This document shows, piece after piece, positions 60,473 through 64,000 of a stretch of 64,000 bases of DNA; positions within the stretch are counted from its first letter, which is position 1; the number at the start of each line of letters is the position of its first letter. Position numbers and translations under genes: made by a program. Origin of the DNA: Larus michahellis (Eukaryota > Chordata > Aves > Charadriiformes > Laridae); assembly GCF_964199755.1 (NCBI RefSeq), contig NC_133914.1:4109868-4173867 (forward strand), read 5' to 3'. Under the pieces are notes generated by a model that made no database searches, was not told the origin of the DNA, and worked only from the letters and a program-made list of their open reading frames with translations.

Positions 60473-61229
60473 ACCGCTCCGCCGCCCCCCGGGGACACCG
60501 GCCATGGCGGGGGGACCCCGGCCGTGGGCGCCGAGGCCTATGGGACCTGTCGCCGTCCCTGCTGCCCCCTCGGGTGCCACCGGGGGTCAGCGCGCCTCGG
60601 CGGGCTGCTCCGGGGCTACCAGAGCCTGTGCCAGGGGTCATCCATCCTCCCCGAACCCCGAGGGCCGCTTGAGGAGGGAGGCCCGGGCCACCAGCCAGGC
60701 CGAACGGCTCCCTGCCTGTCCTGCGCCCTGCACCGCGGCCCGCAAAATGGTGCGTTTTCGACCTCAGTTTGCTTCAGAGTGCTTCAAGCGTTTCCCTGTG
60801 CTGGGAGCCAGCCGGAGCACCATATGCCATCACGCTGCCCCTCCTCAGCCACCCTCTGCACACCCGTAGCTCCAGCTGGTAGGCGCGGGCTGTGGCACAG
60901 CCTGACCTGAGGCATCACAGCTCCTCCTGATTCCCGCACCTGCCTCTTCTCTATTTTCTAGCAATGCTTTCCCTCACCCCAGTACTACCACACACCCTTT
61001 TTTCCTCGCTGATTCTCTGGACTCCACCCAGCGCTTGCCGCCATCCAGAGACCTTTCCCTGTGTGTCACCCGTCCTGCCTGTCCCTGCTGTCCTGATCTG
61101 GGAGCTCAGAGAACTCGGCCTCGATAGTTGGAGAGGGGCAGAACAGGCCGATTTTTAGCACCTTTTACGGGATGTTGGCTGGCCCCAAGAGACTTGTGTT
61201 TTGACACTTCTGTGAAGTGCAAAAATAAA
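60473..61229 (+). ncRNA. Possible divergent transcript opposite UBXN11
   Basis: A plus-strand unit could start at the ZNF143-bearing promoter and end at AATAAA (61224-61229). Several overlapping frames of about 85-165 codons are open, but none resembles a known protein and all are Pro/Arg/Ala-rich as GC-rich DNA dictates. A non-coding divergent RNA is the simplest reading. No splice structure is certain. Confidence 0.3.
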
Positions 61230-62154
61230 ATTTGGTGAAGCTTTGCCGCAGAGGAGTCTTCAGCTCCGGGCGGAGGCTGCCAGCAGGCTCACTGCGCTGT
61301 GATGTGCTTCACCAACACAAAACCAGACAGCAGGTGTATGGGCTCGTCGCGTTTCAGTAGCTTTACTTATTTCAAACCGTCTCAAAAAAGCCAGATGCCT
61401 TTTGTTTCCTCCTGCTGCTGCAGTTGAGTGGGTGAGAGTGCTCAGAGATCTGCTGTGAGGAGATGGATTTCTGGGGGCTGGAAGGAAGCATTTCCCTGAT
61501 CCATTGCCTGGATCAGACGACCCCAGGCGTGTGACTGAAATTCAGAGGGACAGCTTGGACCCGGCTTCTGCCCTGAGTTGCAGGGAAGGAATTTTTTTAC
61601 ATGGCACAACACGGAGCCCTTGTTGAAACATTGGCCGCGATTTGCAAACCCTTCCAGTAAACCAGGGCAGGTTTTAACCCATAACCACTTCATGGGTGTG
61701 GGGTACAGGACAGGCAGCCCCCAGGGAGAAGCAGAGCTCGGCCTGGGGGGGGTTTCATGCTGCAGGTGGTATTTTGTGATGTGGGAAAAGGCAGGGTGAG
61801 GGTCTCGCTGCCTTTGCTGGAGATGGTGGCCAGGATATCCCACTCGGGGCTGGCTGTGTGGCCATGCTGGGGAGCAGGAGCTGCTCTCGTGCTGAGTGAT
61901 GTAGATCGATGGCTCCAGAGAATTGAAGCCAAAAGGACTGTGCAGGGTTGTGTCTGTCTGGAGATCCCCATGTCTTGCAATTTCTCCCTTGCAGCATCCG
62001 CAGTGGATGTGACTTCCCCAGAGTGCCCCGGGCTCAAACGGGAAGGAAGGCGTGATTGGTGAGACAGGGCCATCGCTGTGCTTAAAGCCTCCGACTGCAA
62101 TCACTGTGAGCAGATGAGGAAGTGTCACTGCACACCCTGAGCCGAGCCCCGACC
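61230..62154. other. Spacer upstream of the CD52-like gene
   Basis: No gene recognised. A minus-strand frame of 267 codons at 61442-62245 overlaps the CD52-like first exon on the opposite strand and has no family resemblance. No TATA box is obvious ahead of the 62155 ATG. Confidence 0.45.
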
Positions 62155-63891
62155 ATGCAGCCCCTCCAGCGCGCCCACCTGCTCCTCCTGCTCGCCCTGA
62201 TTTTCCTCTGCATGGTAAGAGAAACCCCACGGCTTGGGGCCCCATGAAGGCTAGGGGGTCCAGCCCGCTCTATCCCATGGGTGTGACAGCAGTTGGGGGG
62301 CTGTGGGGTTCAACCAGTGGGAGAATTTCTGCTGAACTTCAGCTGGAAACCTGAGCGTTTGACTTTCTATTTGACTTTAACCCTGGCTGTCTTACCAGGA
62401 GCTTTGCACTGTGGTCTGTATGGTCTAAATACTTCCATGCGTTGCTTTTTTTCAAAGTATTTTTTTTACTTAAGAGCATCGTACAGATCTGTAACCTTCA
62501 CACATAGCTCTCCACCCCATTCTGCAGCCTGTCCTTTGCATGCTGACCCCAACCTGTGCCTGGTGTGGGGACACTGAGGATGACTGCAGGGCCATGGGGA
62601 TGCCAAGCACAGCTGTGGGGATGCCGGGTGGGCGCACAGCTGTCCCATTTCCTCTCCCCTCTCCCCGCTGGAGGTTATTTTTCTCCCTACCGGGAGGCTC
62701 CATGAGGGCTCGGCTCCTGCGCCGTGCTGGTGGATGTCAGCTCTCTCTAGGGTGGGGACTGTTGCGTGGGAGGGATGAATGTGGCGGCACTTTCAGGAAG
62801 GATAATGCTTTTTGGAGCAGTTCTCGGGATGATTACTTTTTTTCTACAGCCTGATGGTAACGGGGACAGATTAGTATGTGGTTTTCCTCACAAACTCCAC
62901 ACAGCTGCAACCTGCTGCTGGCTCCACAGGGTGTGTTTACCTTTTGGTGGCCAGGCAAACTAGTCAAAAGCCCTCATAGTGCAAGGGTGCCTGTGAGGGG
63001 GCAGAGCCGGGCATTGGGGCCGCATCCCAGCTCCAGAGGGACCCAAGGAGTGGTGAGAACCAGCGTGGGGGCTGGTTCATGGAGGGAAATGGCATCCCCT
63101 TTCCAGCAGTGGTCCCCGTTCACAGGTGTGACGCACAGCCACTTACACCAGCAGTCCCAGGAAAGACAAAAAACCCAGATAAAGTGGCCCTGCACAGCCA
63201 GGGCATGAGGGATTCACACGAACACCTTAATTTAGAAGGCGCCGACCTTCAGAGATGGAAGGAAACTGCCCTGAAATCACCATCCCAGCTGTGTTACATT
63301 TCACACACTGCCTGCAACACCCCTGCTTGCGACAGCTCAGGGGCATGGGTGTCCCTCCTCCTCCTCCTCGCTTCCAGCACGGGTGTTTCCCAGCTCTGCT
63401 CCTGCATCCATGGGCCACCATGTCCCCAACCGCTTCCTCACCACCATCTGAGGGGCAGAGACCACCCCCCTGGCTGCTGCTTCCCCCCCCGCCCCAATTT
63501 GTAGAAGCCACTGGCTTAGAAACAGAGCACCGAGGCGAGGGAGAGCTTGGGGAAAACCCCGGAGCCAACTGTGATTTCTGCGTGTGGCGTGAAAGAGAAC
63601 CTGCCAGGGGGACTGGAGGCCACGTCTACCCCGTGGGAAGGGGCAGTGGGGTGGTCCCAGCTCGTTTCCGTCCCAGATCAGCCAGGCGAGGGCTTTTGGA
63701 GGGGGTTGTTTCCACCCTGACTTTCTTGTTTTCTTTTCCAGCGCCTCGGCCAGGCTGCAGAGGCGTCTCCCACCACCGCAGCATCGCCAGGTCCCTCCCC
63801 GCAAAGCAGCCTGAGCCCCCCCTGCGGCAGCCCAGCCCTCCTGCCCCTCGCCCTGGGGCTGGCCGCAGCCTTCCTCCTGCGCCTGCGCTGA
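62155..63891 (+). CDS. CD52: CD52-like small GPI-type surface peptide
   Basis: Two exons, 62155-62214 and 63742-63891, join in phase 0 to give 69 residues. Exon 1 encodes just the start of a signal peptide (MQPLQRAHLLLLLALIFLCM). Exon 2 encodes the rest: a probable cleavage after GQAA, a short Ser/Thr/Pro/Ala-rich stretch (residues 27-47) suited to O-glycosylation, a small-residue cluster C48-G-S50 as possible GPI site, and a hydrophobic end (residues 52-66). Mammalian CD52 has the same two-exon split, similar size, a short heavily glycosylated ectodomain and a GPI signal, and lies next to UBXN11 on this strand. Primary sequence similarity is slight and the N-glycosylation site of CD52 is absent, so orthology rests on position and architecture. 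The Arg-Leu-Arg end is unusual for a GPI signal. Confidence 0.6.
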
Positions 63892-64000
63892 CCCCCAGAA
63901 CGGCGTCCCCCGCCCCGCCACCTCCTTGGAGCCTCGCACGATGGAGGACCAGCATCACACCATCGCTCCCCTCCCTGCTCTCTGCTCCCGCTCCCTCCGG

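Noticed and set aside
60369-60869. Plus-strand frame of 166 codons starting in the UBXN11 promoter
   Set aside because: Begins inside promoter elements, with GC-driven composition and no recognisable motif. A non-coding divergent transcript is the simpler explanation.
61442-62245. Minus-strand frame of 267 codons opposite the CD52-like first exon
   Set aside because: No domain or splice support; it lies antisense to a better-supported exon.

Overview
The window looks like nuclear DNA from a bird. The genes are split by short introns with canonical GT/AG borders, much of the sequence is GC- and CpG-rich as on an avian microchromosome, and two well-preserved CR1 LINE 3' ends are present. I cannot name the species. 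No LTR or retroviral element, tRNA, rRNA or CRISPR was seen.

The gene order matches human 1p36.11. Left to right: PDIK1L (+, two coding exons, start at 28), FAM110D (+, coding exon 13913-14899), C1orf232 (-, four exons), ZNF593 (+, three exons), a small minus-strand membrane-protein gene in the place of ZNF593OS, CNKSR1 (+, 21 coding exons), a minus-strand claudin-type gene where mammals carry CATSPER4, CEP85 (+, 13 coding exons after a non-coding first exon), SH3BGRL3 (+, three exons), UBXN11 (-, at least 12 coding exons), and a two-exon gene at 62155-63891 with the position and architecture of CD52. All exon borders were read by eye, and the reading phases add up across every junction given.

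Region by region: 1-6700 is PDIK1L and its AT-rich 3'UTR. 6700-13800 is a mostly featureless CpG-rich intergenic stretch with simple repeats and one CR1. 13.8-31.5 kb is very dense and GC-rich, with several divergent promoters and three G-rich minisatellites inside introns. 31.5-44.7 kb is CEP85, more AT-rich. 44.7-64 kb holds SH3BGRL3, UBXN11 and the CD52-like gene.

The genes do not form one pathway. PDIK1L is a Ser/Thr kinase; CNKSR1 is a Ras/Raf-pathway scaffold; CEP85 is centrosomal; UBXN11 is a UBX/SEP-domain protein; ZNF593 belongs to a ribosome-biogenesis zinc-finger family; SH3BGRL3 is a small thioredoxin-fold protein. The claudin-type, ZNF593OS-like and CD52-like genes encode small membrane or surface proteins and are the least characterised parts of the window.
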